From an uncultured Spirochaetales bacterium (lineage in GTDB: Bacteria > Spirochaetota > Spirochaetia > Sphaerochaetales > Sphaerochaetaceae): a stretch of DNA of 64,000 nt. Positions 49,436-59,129 of the stretch are shown here, piece by piece (the first letter of the stretch is position 1; the number at the start of each line of letters is the position of its first letter). The position numbers were made by a program, and so were the translations under genes. The stretch covers positions 1 to 64,000 of the forward strand of contig CALXKL010000003.1 in the NCBI GenBank assembly GCA_944388965.1, read 5' to 3'. The notes under the pieces were generated by a model. That model did not search any database. It saw only the letters and a program-made list of their open reading frames with translations, and was not told the DNA's origin.

Positions 49436-50186
49436 CGTAACCTCCGTAGGTCCTTCCCCTCTCGCAGACTGTGACCGAAGGCAGTCCTTCATAAAGACGC
49501 CGGACCGCCTCGACGGTATTGTTGTTGTCCGAGAGGTGTATGAGGAAGACCTGTCTGTCCAGAGCTCCCGCCTTCTGCAGGAAGTCCCTTGCCTGCGCAT
49601 TGGACATGTGGCCTCTCGGACCATCTATTCTCCTCTTGAGAAACGCAGGATAGCCTCCGTTCTCAAGCATCGCCTCATCGTAGTTGCTCTCGACGAAGAG
49701 GACATCGCTTGTGCTTGCGATCTCGACGCTCTCGTCGCTGAAGAGCCCTGTGTCGGTCATGAGGAAGAACGACACGGATGGTGTGACCATATGATAACCT
49801 GCACTGCCCGCGCTGTCATGACTTGTCCTGAATGGCGTGATGGCGAAGCCACCGCCTTCAATCCTGTCGCCGAAGTCGAACACATCGACGTCATCCCTTT
49901 TCAGACCGAGCCTGTTGAAGATGCTCTCGTCGCTCTCCATGCACGCCCTCGAGGCATGGATCCTGGCCCCGATGCGACGATACAGGACGCCCAGCCCCTT
50001 GCTGTGGTCCGGGTGCATGTGGGTGACGAAGACATCGCTGACAGTATCGATCGGAATGCCTACGTCTTCCAGACGGCGTCTGAGACCGGTGAGGGTGAGA
50101 CCTGCATCGACCAGGATGGTCCTTTCTCCGTCGAAGAACGCATAGCAGTTTCCGCAGCTTCCGCTCGTCAGCACGGCGTATCTCAT
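49428..50186 (-). CDS. Metallo-beta-lactamase-fold hydrolase (YycJ-like)
   Basis: 252 residues. LTSGSCGNCYAF at the start and VFVTHMHPDHSKGL (H-x-H-x-D-H), RTSHDSAGSAGYHM, DVLFVESNYDEAML and LIHLSDNNNT are typical of YycJ/WalJ-type MBL proteins, possible 5' DNA exonucleases. 4-base overlap with the next gene upstream. Confidence 0.82.
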   Translation of the reverse strand: MRYAVLTSGSCGNCYAFFDGERTILVDAGLTLTGLRRRLEDVGIPIDTVSDVFVTHMHPDHSKGLGVLYRRIGARIHASRACMESDESIFNRLGLKRDDVDVFDFGDRIEGGGFAITPFRTSHDSAGSAGYHMVTPSVSFFLMTDTGLFSDESVEIASTSDVLFVESNYDEAMLENGGYPAFLKRRIDGPRGHMSNAQARDFLQKAGALDRQVFLIHLSDNNNTVEAVRRLYEGLPSVTVCERGRTYGGYDV

Positions 50187-50512
50187 GAGTTGGCCTCCAG
50201 GAAGTCCACGTCATAGCCTAGCGCGACCTTTCCCCTGCAGCGGAGTATCGGGGTTATGAAGAGCTCATTGTGCTGCGAAAGCTCCTCGCGTGCATCGAAT
50301 TCCATATACTGCATTCCCTTGCGTCTATAGTAAGGACTGTTCACATTGATGCACTGCACAGGGTCGAGATGCTGGAATATGTTCTCCAGCTCGCCTGCGG
50401 AGAGAGTGTGCTGTCCAAGGTCGACGAACTGGTATTCCACCCTTCTCTCCTTCAGGTATCTGACCGCCTTCTTCGTGTCGTTGCATGACTTCAGTCCGAT
50501 TATCTGGATCAT
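50183..50512 (-). CDS. ArsC/Spx-family thioredoxin-fold protein
   Basis: 109 residues. GLKSCNDTKKAVRYLKERRV (one active Cys, C-x-x-x-K), FVDLGQHTLSAGELENIFQH and ITPILRCRGKVALGYD fit the ArsC/Spx/YffB family. A single Cys argues for YffB-type rather than Spx. Promoter TTGACA (50542-50547) and AATATT (50519-50524), 17 apart on the minus strand, puts the transcript start at the ATG (leaderless). Confidence 0.72.
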   Translation of the reverse strand: MIQIIGLKSCNDTKKAVRYLKERRVEYQFVDLGQHTLSAGELENIFQHLDPVQCINVNSPYYRRKGMQYMEFDAREELSQHNELFITPILRCRGKVALGYDVDFLEANS

Positions 50513-50751
50513 ATTGAAAATATTGGCAAAAGCGGACTCGTTGTCAATTTGATGCGCTTCTTGACATATGGTGAATTATCACCATGCCTTCATAAGGTGC
50601 ATGGTTGCATTGCACCAGCCGCGGCATGTACACCTGTTCCATGCCATCCAGGTAGCGGTGCAACCCTGCATTTTCCAGCCTATCTTGAATACAAAGTGGA
50701 AAAAACCTAGGATTCCATATCATATCCAACAAGCTCAAAGGAGAGTGTCAG
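50513..50751. promoter_or_regulatory. Divergent control region and asnS leader
   Basis: Contains the leftward promoter described for the ArsC/Spx-like gene. ATGGTGAATTATCACCAT at 50568-50585 is a near-perfect 18-bp palindrome overlapping a TTGACA box (50561-50566), a likely operator. Further right, GGTGCA can pair with TGCACC or GGTTGCA with TGCAACC, so two alternative hairpins are possible in the asnS leader. Confidence 0.45.
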
Positions 50752-52137
50752 ATGAAGGAGAGAATCAAGCAGATTCTATCGCGCCAGCCTGGTGACGAGG
50801 TCATCAGTGTCGAAGGATGGATCAGGACGAAACGTGACAGCAAGAACGTGTGCTTCCTGGAGATCAACGACGGATCCACGGTCAAGGGCCTGCAGGCCGT
50901 CGTGGACAAGGCTTCCTTCGACAACGACAATCTCCTTGGCGAGGTCACGACCGGTGCCGCCGTAAGATGTACCGGCCGCCTTGTGGAGAGCCAGGGACAG
51001 GCGCAGAGCGTCGAGCTCGCCCTCGAGACTCTCGAGATCGTCGGCACCTGCCCTGTCGACTACCCTCTCCAGAAGAAGAGGCATACCATCGAGTTCCTGC
51101 GCGAGATCGCGTATCTCAGACCCAGGACGAACCTCATCGGTGCCGTCATGCGCGTCAGGAGCACCCTTGCATATGCGATCCACAACTTCTTCCAGGAGAA
51201 GGGATTCGTCTATGTCAACACTCCGCTGATCACCACGAGCGACTGCGAGGGGGCCGGCGAGACGTTCCAGGTCACCACGCTCGACCTGGGCAAGGTGCCG
51301 ATGTCAAAGGACGGAGGTGTCGACTACTCCAAGGACTTCTTCGGCAAGAAGGCGTCCCTCACGGTGAGCGGACAGCTTGAAGGCGAATCGTACGCACTCG
51401 CCCTCAAGGACATCTACACCTTCGGACCGACGTTCCGTGCCGAGAACAGCAACACCACCCGCCATCTGGCAGAGTTCTGGATGGTCGAGCCCGAGATGGC
51501 CTTCTGCGACCTCGACCTGGATGCACAGGTCGCCGAAAGCTTCCTCAAGTACATCTTCCAGTATGTGCTGGACAAGTGTCCCGAAGAGATGGCATTCTTC
51601 GACTCCTTCGTTCTCAAGGGCAATATCGATACGCTTAGGCATGTGATCGAGACGCCGTTTGCCAGAATGACATACACCGATGCCATCAAGGAGCTCGAGA
51701 AGGTCAATGACCAGTTCGACTTCCCGGTGCACTGGGGCAGCGACATCCAGACTGAACATGAGAAGTACCTCACCGAAGTCGTCTGCAAGCGCCCTGTGAT
51801 CGTCACCGACTACCCGAAGGAGATCAAGGCCTTCTACATGAAGATGAACGAGGACGGCAGGACAGTGCGCGGCATGGACGTTCTCGTCCCCCGTCTTGGC
51901 GAGATAATCGGAGGATCGGAGAGGGAGGCCGACTATGACAAGCTGCTTGGAAGAATCAACGAGCTCGGCCTCGATCCTGACGACTACTGGTGGTATCTCG
52001 AGACCAGAAGATTCGGAAGTGTCCCGCACTCCGGTTTCGGTCTCGGATTCGATCGTGCCGTCCAGTATGTGACAGGAGTCGCGAACATCCGTGACGTCAT
52101 CCCGTTCCCGAGATACGTCAAGAGCGCCGACTTCTAG
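50752..52137 (+). CDS. asnS: Asparaginyl-tRNA synthetase
   Basis: 461 residues. N-terminal OB-fold (about 17-105, VSVEGWIRTKRDSKNVCFLE), class II motif 2 TFGPTFRAENSNTTRHLAEFWM and motif 3 HSGFGLGFDRAVQYVTG. The Asn-type ending IRDVIPFPRYVKSADF separates it from AspRS. GGAG lies just before the ATG. Confidence 0.93.
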   Translation: MKERIKQILSRQPGDEVISVEGWIRTKRDSKNVCFLEINDGSTVKGLQAVVDKASFDNDNLLGEVTTGAAVRCTGRLVESQGQAQSVELALETLEIVGTCPVDYPLQKKRHTIEFLREIAYLRPRTNLIGAVMRVRSTLAYAIHNFFQEKGFVYVNTPLITTSDCEGAGETFQVTTLDLGKVPMSKDGGVDYSKDFFGKKASLTVSGQLEGESYALALKDIYTFGPTFRAENSNTTRHLAEFWMVEPEMAFCDLDLDAQVAESFLKYIFQYVLDKCPEEMAFFDSFVLKGNIDTLRHVIETPFARMTYTDAIKELEKVNDQFDFPVHWGSDIQTEHEKYLTEVVCKRPVIVTDYPKEIKAFYMKMNEDGRTVRGMDVLVPRLGEIIGGSEREADYDKLLGRINELGLDPDDYWWYLETRRFGSVPHSGFGLGFDRAVQYVTGVANIRDVIPFPRYVKSADF

Positions 52138-52577
52138 ACGCTGAGATGCAGCAGAGCCCATGACCTGAGTTGCTCGGCAGACTCCAGATCGAGTTTGCCG
52201 AGTATTCTTTTAAGCGTCTTGTAGTACCCGCTTCTGGACATTCCAAGGTCATGGCACGTTTTCTTGACGACGTCGTCGTTGACGACATGGGCTATGAACT
52301 CGTTCTCCTTTCCGCTCAGATATCGTCCTGTCGGAGAGGAGACGATCTCGTCATCACCCCTCTGGTCCTGCTCATGCAGAATGATATAGACACAATACTC
52401 ACGGCTCAGGACGTTCACAAAGTCCTCCACTCTTCTCAGCTCGTCCTCCCTCCTGATGCTCACCGCAACAGTCCTCATCATTCTCCGGCTCGACGTCTCG
52501 AGCATCGTGCATCTGAATCCGAAGCTTTCAATCTCGGATTTCGCCCTCTCATTGGAAAACACGCTGAATCTGATCAT
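52134..52577 (-). CDS. LuxR-type helix-turn-helix protein
   Basis: 147 residues from MIRFSVFSNE (an alternative ATG is 18 bases upstream). C-terminal domain SGKENEFIAHVVNDDVVKKTC then GMSRSGYYKTLKRILGKLDL is LuxR/GerE-like. The N-terminal 85 residues are unassigned. Convergent with asnS with a 4-base overlap. Confidence 0.65.
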   Translation of the reverse strand: MIRFSVFSNERAKSEIESFGFRCTMLETSSRRMMRTVAVSIRREDELRRVEDFVNVLSREYCVYIILHEQDQRGDDEIVSSPTGRYLSGKENEFIAHVVNDDVVKKTCHDLGMSRSGYYKTLKRILGKLDLESAEQLRSWALLHLSV

Positions 52578-52634
52578 GACTGTATCTACCAGCATGTATG
52601 AATTAATGTCTATGAAATAATCATATATACCGGA

Positions 52635-53162
52635 TCAGGTATGATTTACAAGCATTCTATCAAGGCAGTTGGCAAATGCCTCGAGCTGTTTGTTGTCGAA
52701 TGGGCGGCTCCTGTCCTCGAACACCTTCATCTCCCTGAGAATGCTGTTCACATCGCGCTCGCCGAGGCGCACACGGATGTTCTCGCTGCTGTAGACTCCT
52801 CCCCTGTCATCCATAGCCCGGGCCCCCTTCTCCAGGGCTCTGGCAAGAAGAGGAATGTCATGGCTAATGACGATACAATCCGGACCGGACATCCCGACGA
52901 TCCTGTCGTCAGCGGCGTTCGCACCGCTTTCGACCACAATCATCGATATCGTGGTGCGCACCTTTCTGATCTCATCCCTGCCGAGAGTATCGCGAAGTGG
53001 AGAACGCAGCTCCGTCGTATGGGCCTTCATCGCATCCTCCACGTCGCCAAGCCTCCTGTCGGCCACGAATGTGGTCACGATGTTCTCCTTCATCGCACGG
53101 CGGAGTATTATCGCACGATGTCTTGCCGGCATGGAGTCGGCATCGACGAGTATCCTTGGCAC
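52635..53162 (-). CDS. YaiI/YqxD (DUF188) family protein
   Basis: 175 residues from GTG at 53162 (GAGG 8 bases upstream). PRILVDADSMPARHRAIILR, VESGANAADDRIVG and DCIVISHDIPLLARALEKGA match the family, a PIN-like fold with conserved Asp. Possible RNase; role unknown. Confidence 0.78.
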   Translation of the reverse strand: MPRILVDADSMPARHRAIILRRAMKENIVTTFVADRRLGDVEDAMKAHTTELRSPLRDTLGRDEIRKVRTTISMIVVESGANAADDRIVGMSGPDCIVISHDIPLLARALEKGARAMDDRGGVYSSENIRVRLGERDVNSILREMKVFEDRSRPFDNKQLEAFANCLDRMLVNHT

Positions 53163-53221
53163 TTTGCTTTTTCCTCTAACCACTGTAGGATATCAGAAGA
53201 ATATTACCCAAGGAGACGATG

Positions 53222-54880
53222 ATGTCAATTTCACCACTTCAGAAAGTACGTCTTGGCTATCAGCCAAAGCTACCGCTCATTCTCCAGAACGATATCCATC
53301 AGGTCGCCGTCAAGTACGGAAAGGAGACCGAGAGCGTAAGCGACCAGGCGAAGATCAAGGCGATGTTCCCCAACACATACGGGATGAAGGAGATTTCCTT
53401 CGAGAAGGCTTCGAGCACTGCATCCGACAGGAAGCAGGTCGTTGGAGTCATACTCTCCGGCGGCCAGGCCCCCGGCGGACACAACGTCATCACCGGTCTG
53501 TATGACGCTCTCAAGAAGGCGGACAGGAAGAACGTGCTGCTCGGCTTCAAGGGCGGTCCCAGCGGACTGATCGACGACGAGTACGTCGAGTTCACGGATG
53601 AATTCATCGACCAGTACAGGAATACCGGAGGATTCGACATCATCGGATCCGGACGCACGAAGCTCGAGACCGTCGAGCAGTTCAAGGTCGTGGAATCCGT
53701 CGCGAAGAAGCACGGACTTACGGCGATAGTGATTATCGGAGGCGATGACTCCAACACAAATGCGGCCGTCCTCGCGGAGTATTTCGCGGCGAACGGCAGC
53801 GGGATCCAGGTGATCGGCTGCCCCAAGACGATTGACGGAGACCTGAAGAACGACGTCATCGAGACAAGCTTCGGATTCGATACCGCGTGCAAGACCTACA
53901 GCGAGCTTATCGGCAACATCGAACGCGATGCGAACTCCGCGAAGAAGTACTGGCACTTCATCAAGGTCATGGGACGTTCGGCAAGCCACATCGCACTGGA
54001 GTGCGCTCTCGAGTGCCAGCCGAACATCTGTCTCATCGGCGAAGAGGTCGAGGCGAAGAGGCAGAGCATGATGGACATCGTCAACCACATCGCCGACGTC
54101 GTCGCAGCAAGAGCCGCAAGAGGTGACAACTTCGGCGTCGTCATCGTCCCCGAAGGTCTCATCGAGTTCATCCCCGAGGTGAAGACCCTTATCGGAGAGA
54201 TCAACGACCTGCTTGCCGCATGGGAGGTCGAATACTCCTCTCTGACGACGTTCGACCAGCAGTACTCCTTCATCATGGAGCGTCTCACTTCCAACAGCGG
54301 GTCCGTCTTCTCCGCTCTGCCCGTCGACATCCAGAAGCAGCTTCTGATGGACCGCGACCCGCACGGAAACGTCCAGGTCAGCCGCATCGAGACCGAGAAG
54401 CTCCTGATCATGATGGTTTCGAAGGTGCTTGCGGAAAGAAAGGCAAAGGGAGAGTACAACGGCAAGTTCAGCGCGCTGAGCCATTTCTTCGGCTACGAAG
54501 GACGCTGTGCGTTCCCGTCCAACTTCGATGCCGACTACTGCTACTCCCTCGGCTACAACGCATTCCTGCTGATCGCCAACGGCCTGACGGGCTACATGTC
54601 CGTCGTCACCGGACTGAGCAAGGGACCTGCGGCATGGCAGGCAGGCGGCATCCCCATCACCAAGATGATGAACATGGAGCGCCGCCATGGAGAGGACAAG
54701 CCCGTCATCAGGAAGGCGCTCGTCGAGCTCGACGGAAAGCCGTTCAGGTACTTCGAGAGCCAGAGAGCCACATGGGAGGTGGAGACATGCTTCACCTTCC
54801 CAGGTGCAATCCAGTATTACGGACCTGAGGAGGTGTGCGACATCACCACCAGGACGCTTGCCCTGGAGCAGGACAAGTAA
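53222..54880 (+). CDS. pfp: Pyrophosphate-dependent 6-phosphofructokinase
   Basis: 552 residues (an extra Met directly upstream). [29 protein letters not shown] (the GGDD that marks PPi use), [11 protein letters not shown] and [14 protein letters not shown] are the active site. The length of about 550 residues is the long PFP type seen in spirochaetes and plants. Catalyses reversible fructose 6-phosphate phosphorylation with PPi, saving ATP in glycolysis. Confidence 0.93.
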   Translation: MSISPLQKVRLGYQPKLPLILQNDIHQVAVKYGKETESVSDQAKIKAMFPNTYGMKEISFEKASSTASDRKQVVGVILSGGQAPGGHNVITGLYDALKKADRKNVLLGFKGGPSGLIDDEYVEFTDEFIDQYRNTGGFDIIGSGRTKLETVEQFKVVESVAKKHGLTAIVIIGGDDSNTNAAVLAEYFAANGSGIQVIGCPKTIDGDLKNDVIETSFGFDTACKTYSELIGNIERDANSAKKYWHFIKVMGRSASHIALECALECQPNICLIGEEVEAKRQSMMDIVNHIADVVAARAARGDNFGVVIVPEGLIEFIPEVKTLIGEINDLLAAWEVEYSSLTTFDQQYSFIMERLTSNSGSVFSALPVDIQKQLLMDRDPHGNVQVSRIETEKLLIMMVSKVLAERKAKGEYNGKFSALSHFFGYEGRCAFPSNFDADYCYSLGYNAFLLIANGLTGYMSVVTGLSKGPAAWQAGGIPITKMMNMERRHGEDKPVIRKALVELDGKPFRYFESQRATWEVETCFTFPGAIQYYGPEEVCDITTRTLALEQDK

Positions 54881-54911
54881 GGGCCGGGTCGCCTGATAAA
54901 CATCATATGAT

Positions 54912-54942
54912 GGCCGGAGTCGATGCTCCGGCCATTCTTGAC
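54912..54942 (+). terminator. Terminator of pfp
   Basis: GGCCGGAG-tcgatg-CTCCGGCC followed by ATTCTT. Confidence 0.7.
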
Positions 54943-55275
54943 TTCTGACATTTTCCAAGGAAGACCAAAACCATTTGGCACACACGCTAGCTTGAGGTGC
55001 TAGTGGTTCCGTCCTGCCCTTGTATCTTTGATGATCTCTGTAAGGCAAGGAGATGACGAAGCGGAGTAACGATGACATCCATTCACGTAAAGTGCCATTT
55101 TCCAACCTTCGATCTGACATAAGGATTCTTCCGCATATCTCAAGTCGGTTTTCCTGCTCCCGGGGAAAACATGCTGAAAATCCCATTCGCGTCCATTTCC
55201 CGTTGACATCGGTCACGGGGGGTAGCATGTTTCTAAATCAAAGTCACAGCCATTGTTGGCTGAAGAGAGGGAGAA
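54943..55275. other. Intergenic with a tRNA-Leu fragment
   Basis: 54982-55007 matches 26 consecutive bases of the D-arm/anticodon-arm part of tRNA-Leu(GAG) at 43052-43077 (opposite strand). The rest holds no gene; 55040-55200 may be a decayed element. The promoter of the barrel gene should lie at 55200-55270. Confidence 0.6.
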
Positions 55276-55977
55276 ATGAAGAAACTTGTTGCAATCATGT
55301 TGGTTCTTGTCGCATTGTCGACAAGCGTTTTTGCTGGTGACAGCTATCTGAGTCTTAATCTCGTCTCGGAGTTCGATTTTGCATTCCAGACCGTGGATGT
55401 CAACGGGTTCGAGTATGAAAAGGACTCGAGCAATGGATATCTTGGAATAGGAGCTGAATGGACGAACTACTTCGGCGACAGCTCGATTGCAGGACTCCTG
55501 CTTGGATTCGTATACAACGGCCCAATCTATTCCAAGGCAGGAGATGTCACTGCACCGATTACTACGCTTGATTATGAATTGATTCCTCGCGTAGGACTTG
55601 CCCTGAAGTTCGATTTCACTGACAGCTTCTCTCTTGAATCCGGCTTGAGCCTCGCATTCGCAATCGGCAAAGCCGACAGGGCGACCACGGAATATTTTAA
55701 CGACGGCTGGATTGAAAGCAACACCTATACAAACACATTCACACTGGATGTATATGGCAGACTCGGGATCATCTGGAAATTCAGTCAGAGCTGGGCACTT
55801 CGTACAGGAATGGATTTCGCCTACATGCTCCTCGACAGCGCATATATGGGAGGGAGTTACACGGAACACTTCCATGATGGTCGTGTATACTCAGGATCTT
55901 CTACAGAACACAGCGTTCCTTCGATTCTCGCAGATTTCAGCATCAATCCTTATCTTGGAATCGCATTCTGCTACTGA
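55276..55977 (+). CDS. Outer-membrane beta-barrel protein
   Basis: 233-residue precursor. Signal peptide MKKLVAIMLVLVALSTSVFA, then alternating amphipathic strands (DSYLSLNLVSEFDFAFQTVD, TYTNTFTLDVYGRLGIIWKF) and a final aromatic strand NPYLGIAFCY, as in eight-stranded barrels. GAGAGGGAG before the ATG. Likely a small spirochaete surface or periplasm-facing barrel; function unknown. Confidence 0.72.
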   Translation: MKKLVAIMLVLVALSTSVFAGDSYLSLNLVSEFDFAFQTVDVNGFEYEKDSSNGYLGIGAEWTNYFGDSSIAGLLLGFVYNGPIYSKAGDVTAPITTLDYELIPRVGLALKFDFTDSFSLESGLSLAFAIGKADRATTEYFNDGWIESNTYTNTFTLDVYGRLGIIWKFSQSWALRTGMDFAYMLLDSAYMGGSYTEHFHDGRVYSGSSTEHSVPSILADFSINPYLGIAFCY

Positions 55978-55996
55978 GCCATTTCGAGGACAATCC

Positions 55997-56025
55997 GAGA
56001 GCGCGGAGACCCCCCCCGCGCTCTC
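55997..56025 (+). terminator. Terminator of the barrel gene
   Basis: GAGAGCGCGG and CCGCGCTCTC, 10-bp perfect stem with a poly-C loop. Confidence 0.7.
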
Positions 56026-56121
56026 TTCATATCCACTCACGACAGCTCAATGATCCGTTAACAAGGAAGTTCCAGACTCCTGTGGCTACCCTGCCCCTCC
56101 TGTAACGGAAAAGACAGAAAA

Positions 56122-56442
56122 TCAGATGTCCTTGACACTAAGAGTCTTGAGGTTGTAACGCCTCTTCTCCTGCCTGTCGCTCTGGCGATAGAATACCGCC
56201 GTGAAGCCGGTCGTGGAGACCAGAGTCGAACCCGTGAAGCTCTCGAGTTCGCGGGCGATGTCCTTCACCTCGTCCTTGTGCGCCTGGAAGCGGACCTTGA
56301 CCAGCTCATGACAAGAGAGGGCCTCGTCAAGGGCTCTGCCTACATTGTCGCCCATTCCATCCTTGCCGACCATGACCACGGGCTCTATTGTCTGCGCCTG
56401 ACTTCTGAGAAACGCCCTCTGTGCGCTTGTAAGTTCAATCAT
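56122..56442 (-). CDS. yhbY: YhbY/CRM-domain RNA-binding protein
   Basis: 106 residues. LTSAQRAFLRSQAQTIEPVV, VGKDGMGDNVGRALDEAL and ELVKVRF are the CRM fold with its GxxG loop. Associates with pre-50S ribosome subunits. Follows the acyl-CoA ligase gene. Confidence 0.9.
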   Translation of the reverse strand: MIELTSAQRAFLRSQAQTIEPVVMVGKDGMGDNVGRALDEALSCHELVKVRFQAHKDEVKDIARELESFTGSTLVSTTGFTAVFYRQSDRQEKRRYNLKTLSVKDI

Positions 56443-56469
56443 TGCAATCTCTCCTAAAACGGGGAGTCA

Positions 56470-56500
56470 GAAAAAGGCCTACCCTCCTGATGAGGATAGG
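56470..56500 (-). terminator. Hairpin between acyl-CoA ligase and yhbY
   Basis: GGCCTACCCTC and GAGGATAGGCC around CTGAT; near-perfect stem, one bulge. Confidence 0.5.
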
Positions 56501-56527
56501 CCACAATTCCGGACCCCCCGGTAAACG

Positions 56528-58264
56528 TCACTTGTTCAGTTCGGCCTTGTAAGCCTTCTCCACCTCGAACCTCTTGACCTTCTTGGTGCTCGTCATGGCA
56601 AGAGGCTCCTTCGCTATCACGACCTTCGTGATCTTCTTGTAGCTCTGCAGCTCCCTGTTGACCGTGGAGACTATGGAGTTGATGTACGCCTCCATGTCGT
56701 CGGGATGCGCCTTGGAGCAGTCGGCGGAAGGATAGATGATGGCGGCGATGCCCTCGCTCTTGTCCCTGGCGTCGATCACATAGCCGCACACGCAGATCTG
56801 GTCCACGTCATAGTGCAGCTGGAAATGGTCCTCGATCTCCTCGGGGAACACGTTCTTGCCACCTTCCGTGACGATGACGTTCTTGGCTCTTCCAGTGAGG
56901 TACAGATATCCATCCTTCTGGTAGCCGACGTCTCCCGTGTTGAGCCAGCCGTCCTCGGAGAGGACCTCGCGGGTCGCCTCCTCGTTGTTGTAGTAGCCCT
57001 TCATGACGACGGAACCCTTGATGTAGATGACGCCGTTGCCATCCTCGTCGGGATCGACGATCTTCACCTCCGTACCCGGGATGTTGTGTCCCACGGACGC
57101 CTCGTCATAGGCCTCGACGGGATTCAGGTGCGTGATCGGGCTGGTCTCGGTCAGGCCGTAACCCTGGACGAAGTCGATTCCAAGCTCGTTGAACATCTTG
57201 AAAGTCGAAGGCGGAAGCGGACCGCCGCCGCAGATGCAGATCCTGGCGTTCTCAAGCGAGAGCTGCCTGAGCAGGAAGCCGAACCACTTCTTGCCCACCT
57301 TGATGTGGAAGGCCTTCTTCAGGAATCCGGAGATGCCCATCATGCCCCGGATGAGGCCGTAGACCACAATGCCCTTCTTCCTGACGCCGTTCATCAGGGC
57401 GGAAAGCAGCTTGTTGAACAGCAGAGGTACGGCAAGGAACATCGTGACCTCGCCCATCTTGAGCTCCTTGAGAACCTGCGGGACGATCAGGCGCTTGCCG
57501 AATACGCAGGATGCTCCCACGGAGATCGTCTCGAAGAAGACGGCCAGCATGGTATATGCATGGTGAAGAGGAAGAATCGCGTAGAAGACATCCTCCGGAT
57601 AGAGCTTCATCAGGCACTGCGCCTGATAGCAGTCGCTGACCAGATTGGCATGGGTGAGCTGGACGCCCTTTGGCACGCCGGTCGTTCCACTCGTGAAGAG
57701 GATTGCAGCCACTTCGTCCTCGTCGGCCTTCTGAGCCGTGTGCTCACCTTCGGCCTTCAGGTCGAACAGATATGGATAGGTCTTGCTGGTGTCCTCGAGA
57801 CAGTACTTCTCGATGAGGGAGACCTTGCCGGTCTTCGTACCGATGTTCTCTATCCTGTCGGCGTCGATGAAGATTCTGGACACGCCGCCGAATGCCATAA
57901 GCGTCTCCATGTCCGCATCGTTGTATGTGATGTCAAGAGGAACGACGATCGCTCCGGCATACAGGATCGCAAGATAGGCCACCGCCCATTCAGGGCTGTT
58001 CTTGCCGCTGACGGCGATCTTGTCGCCCTTCTTCACGCCGGTTGCCAGAAGGTAGTTGGCGATCTGCGTCACCTTCTCCTTCACCTCGTTGTAGGTCAGG
58101 TGGATCTCCTTCGGATGGAACGCGGTGAAGCATGGCCTGTCGCCATAGCGCATCACGGAGATGTCGAACATCTCGACGACAGTCGGCCACTTGCCGCTGA
58201 AGACCTTTCCCCTGTAATCGTCCAGAAACGCGTACGCGTCTGGATTCGGAACCTTGAATGCCAT
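56528..58264 (-). CDS. AMP-forming long-chain acyl-CoA ligase
   Basis: 578 residues. ILFTSGTTGVPKGVQLTHAN (about 187-206), FVQGYGLTETSPITHLNP and GWLNTGDVGYQKDGYLYLTG then K-N-V-I-V-T-E-G-G-K-N-V-F-P. Ligates fatty acids to CoA. Diverged paralogue of 47615. Confidence 0.88.
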   Translation of the reverse strand: MAFKVPNPDAYAFLDDYRGKVFSGKWPTVVEMFDISVMRYGDRPCFTAFHPKEIHLTYNEVKEKVTQIANYLLATGVKKGDKIAVSGKNSPEWAVAYLAILYAGAIVVPLDITYNDADMETLMAFGGVSRIFIDADRIENIGTKTGKVSLIEKYCLEDTSKTYPYLFDLKAEGEHTAQKADEDEVAAILFTSGTTGVPKGVQLTHANLVSDCYQAQCLMKLYPEDVFYAILPLHHAYTMLAVFFETISVGASCVFGKRLIVPQVLKELKMGEVTMFLAVPLLFNKLLSALMNGVRKKGIVVYGLIRGMMGISGFLKKAFHIKVGKKWFGFLLRQLSLENARICICGGGPLPPSTFKMFNELGIDFVQGYGLTETSPITHLNPVEAYDEASVGHNIPGTEVKIVDPDEDGNGVIYIKGSVVMKGYYNNEEATREVLSEDGWLNTGDVGYQKDGYLYLTGRAKNVIVTEGGKNVFPEEIEDHFQLHYDVDQICVCGYVIDARDKSEGIAAIIYPSADCSKAHPDDMEAYINSIVSTVNRELQSYKKITKVVIAKEPLAMTSTKKVKRFEVEKAYKAELNK

Positions 58265-58415
58265 TGTCTATCACTCCCAGAAATACAGCAACAAGTCTAC
58301 CGATTACTCGAGACTTCCGCAATACTTTTCTGGACACATTTTCACAATGCGTAAAGGTGTATATTCCATTTCGCTACAAGGCGATGCATGTCGCTCACGG
58401 GGCGTATCAGGATGG

Positions 58416-59025
58416 TCAGGACGCGCCCGACAGGTTCATGAGAATGTCGTCTCCTCTATGCCGTCGAGAAGGCGGTACACCGATATGCCCGCCTTGGGTT
58501 CGAAACGGCCAGCATGCACCTCCAGAAGTCAAGGAGATGTCCACAGAGCCCATAGCGCAGCGCAACGTCGACGAAACGCTTCTCCAGGATGCAGAACCCC
58601 TCTGGCATGGCAATGGCATCGCACAGCTGGACAAGGCTGTCGTATTCATCGTATGAGGCGTTTTCGATAAATCTCTTCATGAACAGCCTGTCCTCATCAT
58701 CCATGTCGAAGACACCGATCGAAGTGTCGATGTCCTGTATCATGAAGGCGTGGGTGATGCAGACCTTCGCGACCTCGTCCCAGCCACGCGTCATGCAGTA
58801 TCTGTAGCCGTCCAGGAGATGGCGTTCGCTCGAAACGCCATAGCGCCGGCCGATGTCATGCAGGAGGCCAAGCACATAGGCCTTGTCCGGATCCAGGTCG
58901 TCACAGTGTGCAGCGATAAGCGAACAGGCCGCAGCGACATGACGGCTATGGTCCGTCCACGGTCCCGGGCTCATCACACAAGCCTCTTCAAGCGCAGCCT
59001 CTGCCACACCGATAGACGGTATCAT
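58416..59025 (-). pseudogene. HD-domain phosphohydrolase, frameshifted near its 3' end
   Basis: Residues 23-60 contain DHSRHVAAACSLIAAH and GLLHDIGRRYG (the HD pair), and LVQLCDAIAMPEGFCILEKRFVDVALRYG is a family block. The open frame ends at 58456 with an unlikely tail; another frame supplies the expected end, RFEPKAGISVYRLLDGIEET, stopping near 58435. The indel is at about 58500-58508. Only the last 20-25 residues are affected, so activity might persist. Confidence 0.6.
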
Positions 59026-59093
59026 CCCCCCCTATGAAGACCTCGAAACACATCATGGGCATGTGGGCGGGAAGGACATGTCTTCGCCTGTTG

Positions 59094-59122
59094 TTGCACA
59101 TGCCCCCTCATTGGGCTAGACT
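59094..59122 (+). promoter_or_regulatory. Predicted folC promoter (leaderless)
   Basis: TTGCAC (59094-59099), 17 bases, TAGACT (59117-59122); the ATG at 59130 begins 7 bases later, at the expected transcript start. Confidence 0.5.
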
Positions 59123-59129
59123 CTGTCCT

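Noticed and set aside
50587-50680. T-box riboswitch before asnS
   Set aside because: Alternative hairpins exist, but no T-box sequence or specifier stem with an Asn codon could be found.
53270-55228. 652-residue minus-strand ORF
   Set aside because: Antisense shadow of pfp, which has all catalytic motifs.
56705-58354. 549-residue plus-strand ORF
   Set aside because: Antisense shadow of the acyl-CoA ligase gene at 56528.
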